Assembly: GCA_016210375.1 (NCBI GenBank)
Contig: JACQUH010000256.1
Coordinates: 1 to 6,365 of the forward strand
DNA length: 6,365 nt
Direction of reading: 5' to 3'
DNA from: Chloroflexota bacterium
GTDB lineage: Bacteria; Chloroflexota; Dehalococcoidia; Lucifugimonadales; JACPCL1
The notes beneath the pieces were generated by a model. It was not told where the DNA came from. It was given only the letters and a program-made list of their open reading frames with translations, and did no database searches. Made by a program: the position numbers and the translations under genes. Shown here piece after piece: positions 5,607 to 6,365 of this stretch; position 1 is the first letter of the stretch; each line of letters begins with the position of its first letter.

Positions 5607-6365
5607 CTAGACCGCATCCGTAGCGGCGACAGCCACAGCCTTGCGCTGGGGCGGCTTCGCCAAGACCATGGAGACGGCCCCGATCCAGAAGGCAAAGGCA
5701 AAGATAATAAAGGCGATGCGATAGCTACCGGTGAAGTCATACAGGAAGCCGGCGATGACGGGGCCGCCCGCACCCGCTATGATGCCAAAGACAGAGGATA
5801 TGCCCCGGATGCTTCCTTGGGACCGCCTGCCGAAATAGTCGGCCCAGGCTAGAGAGGTAAGGAAGGACTGCGCCCCTCGCGTGAGGCCGTACACCAGGGC
5901 AAAGAGGACGGCCCAAGGTAAGGACACAACGCCGAGGAGCAGGAGGGCCCCTACCCCACCACCCAAGTAGCAGATGCCGATGCAGTATCGGACTTCCCAG
6001 TGCGCCGTCACGAAGCCCCACATGGGCTTGGCCACTGTCTGAAGGATATACAAGAACGTGATTATGCCAGCGGCTGTGCCCAGGGAGAAGTGTCGGTCCA
6101 GCAGATAGGACGCCAGGTGGATGTTGATGCCCATGATGGCCATGCCGCTGGCGTTGGTGCTCACGATCATGAACCAGAAGGCGGGGGTGCGAACTGCCTC
6201 TCTGGCAGTCAGGCTTACCTCTTGGTCTGCGGAAGGCCGCTTGCTCGCCAACCGCGGCCCTGCCGGGAGGCCGTTGGCGATGTCCGGAGAGTCGCCGTCA
6301 GGGAGCAGGCCGTAGTCCTCCGGCTGTCGCCGCATGACCATGGAAGAAGCTGTCCCAACCACAAA
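5607..6365 (-). CDS. MFS transporter, monocarboxylate/OFA-like, C-terminal part (runs off window)
   Basis: 253 codons of a major facilitator whose N-terminal half lies beyond position 6365; the frame is open to the edge (TTT GTG GTT...), so an apparent GTG start at 6362 is not a real start. The visible part begins with the central cytoplasmic loop (RRQPEDYGLLPDGD, then a charged stretch to about residue 55). Six hydrophobic helices follow. The loop between helices 10 and 11 contains WADYFGRRSQGSIRGI, a pattern found in oxalate/formate-antiporter and monocarboxylate-type MFS proteins. This separates it clearly from the MFS_3 protein at 2076-3320. The family moves small organic acids across the inner membrane; the substrate here is unknown. 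The stop is followed by a 337-base gap with its own promoter for the next gene, so this gene may be a separate transcript. A basic tail (PPQRKAVAVAATDAV) ends the protein in the cytoplasm. Confidence 0.85.
   Translation of the reverse strand, partial: FVVGTASSMVMRRQPEDYGLLPDGDSPDIANGLPAGPRLASKRPSADQEVSLTAREAVRTPAFWFMIVSTNASGMAIMGINIHLASYLLDRHFSLGTAAGIITFLYILQTVAKPMWGFVTAHWEVRYCIGICYLGGGVGALLLLGVVSLPWAVLFALVYGLTRGAQSFLTSLAWADYFGRRSQGSIRGISSVFGIIAGAGGPVIAGFLYDFTGSYRIAFIIFAFAFWIGAVSMVLAKPPQRKAVAVAATDAV

Noticed and set aside
5250..5852. + strand open frame of 200 codons across the intergenic gap
   Set aside because: It overlaps coding sequence antisense at both ends and has no recognisable motif. 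The promoter and hairpin in the gap argue for non-coding sequence.

Overview
The window is dense bacterial protein-coding DNA with one gene on the + strand and four on the - strand. I see no rRNA, tRNA, CRISPR array, insertion sequence or obvious long repeat. It is moderately GC-rich, with ATG and non-ATG starts and Shine-Dalgarno sites. The MFS-transporter loop motif (RRQPEDYGLLPDGD) and the ADP-forming acyl-CoA synthetase-like protein recall environmental Chloroflexota (Dehalococcoidia/SAR202-like). That placement is inference from memory and not proven.

Layout: (1) Positions 1-84 are a short leader with a small inverted repeat. (2) 85-906 (+) is a class I SAM-dependent methyltransferase. 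(3) 907-2037 (-) is a predicted lipoprotein with a PhoX/DUF839-like beta-propeller; its stop codon touches the methyltransferase stop codon tail to tail. (4) 2076-3320 (-) is a 12-TM MFS transporter of the MFS_3 (EntS-like exporter) type. (5) 3338-5269 (-) is an acyl-CoA synthetase (ADP-forming)-like protein. It has a complete alpha half, fused behind an ATP-grasp half that has lost its nucleotide-binding centre. (6) 5270-5606 is a 337-base non-coding gap with a good sigma70-type promoter reading toward gene 5 and a strong hairpin. (7) 5607-6365 (-) is the C-terminal part of a second, different MFS transporter, cut by the window edge.

Genes 5, 4 and 3 run in the same direction with gaps of 17 and 38 bases and probably form one operon from the promoter at 5343-5371. 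A working picture (inference) is a small-molecule or organic-acid module: a cytoplasmic acyl-CoA synthetase-like enzyme, an MFS permease and a surface-exposed propeller lipoprotein, with a monocarboxylate-type MFS transporter just upstream. The methyltransferase is divergent in function and separately transcribed.

The most unusual item is the acyl-CoA synthetase-like protein. Its ATP-grasp region keeps the first helix and the C-terminal lobe but lacks about 80 central residues where the family binds ATP and carries the second phospho-relay histidine. The reading frame is intact, so it looks like a stable architecture and not a decaying gene.
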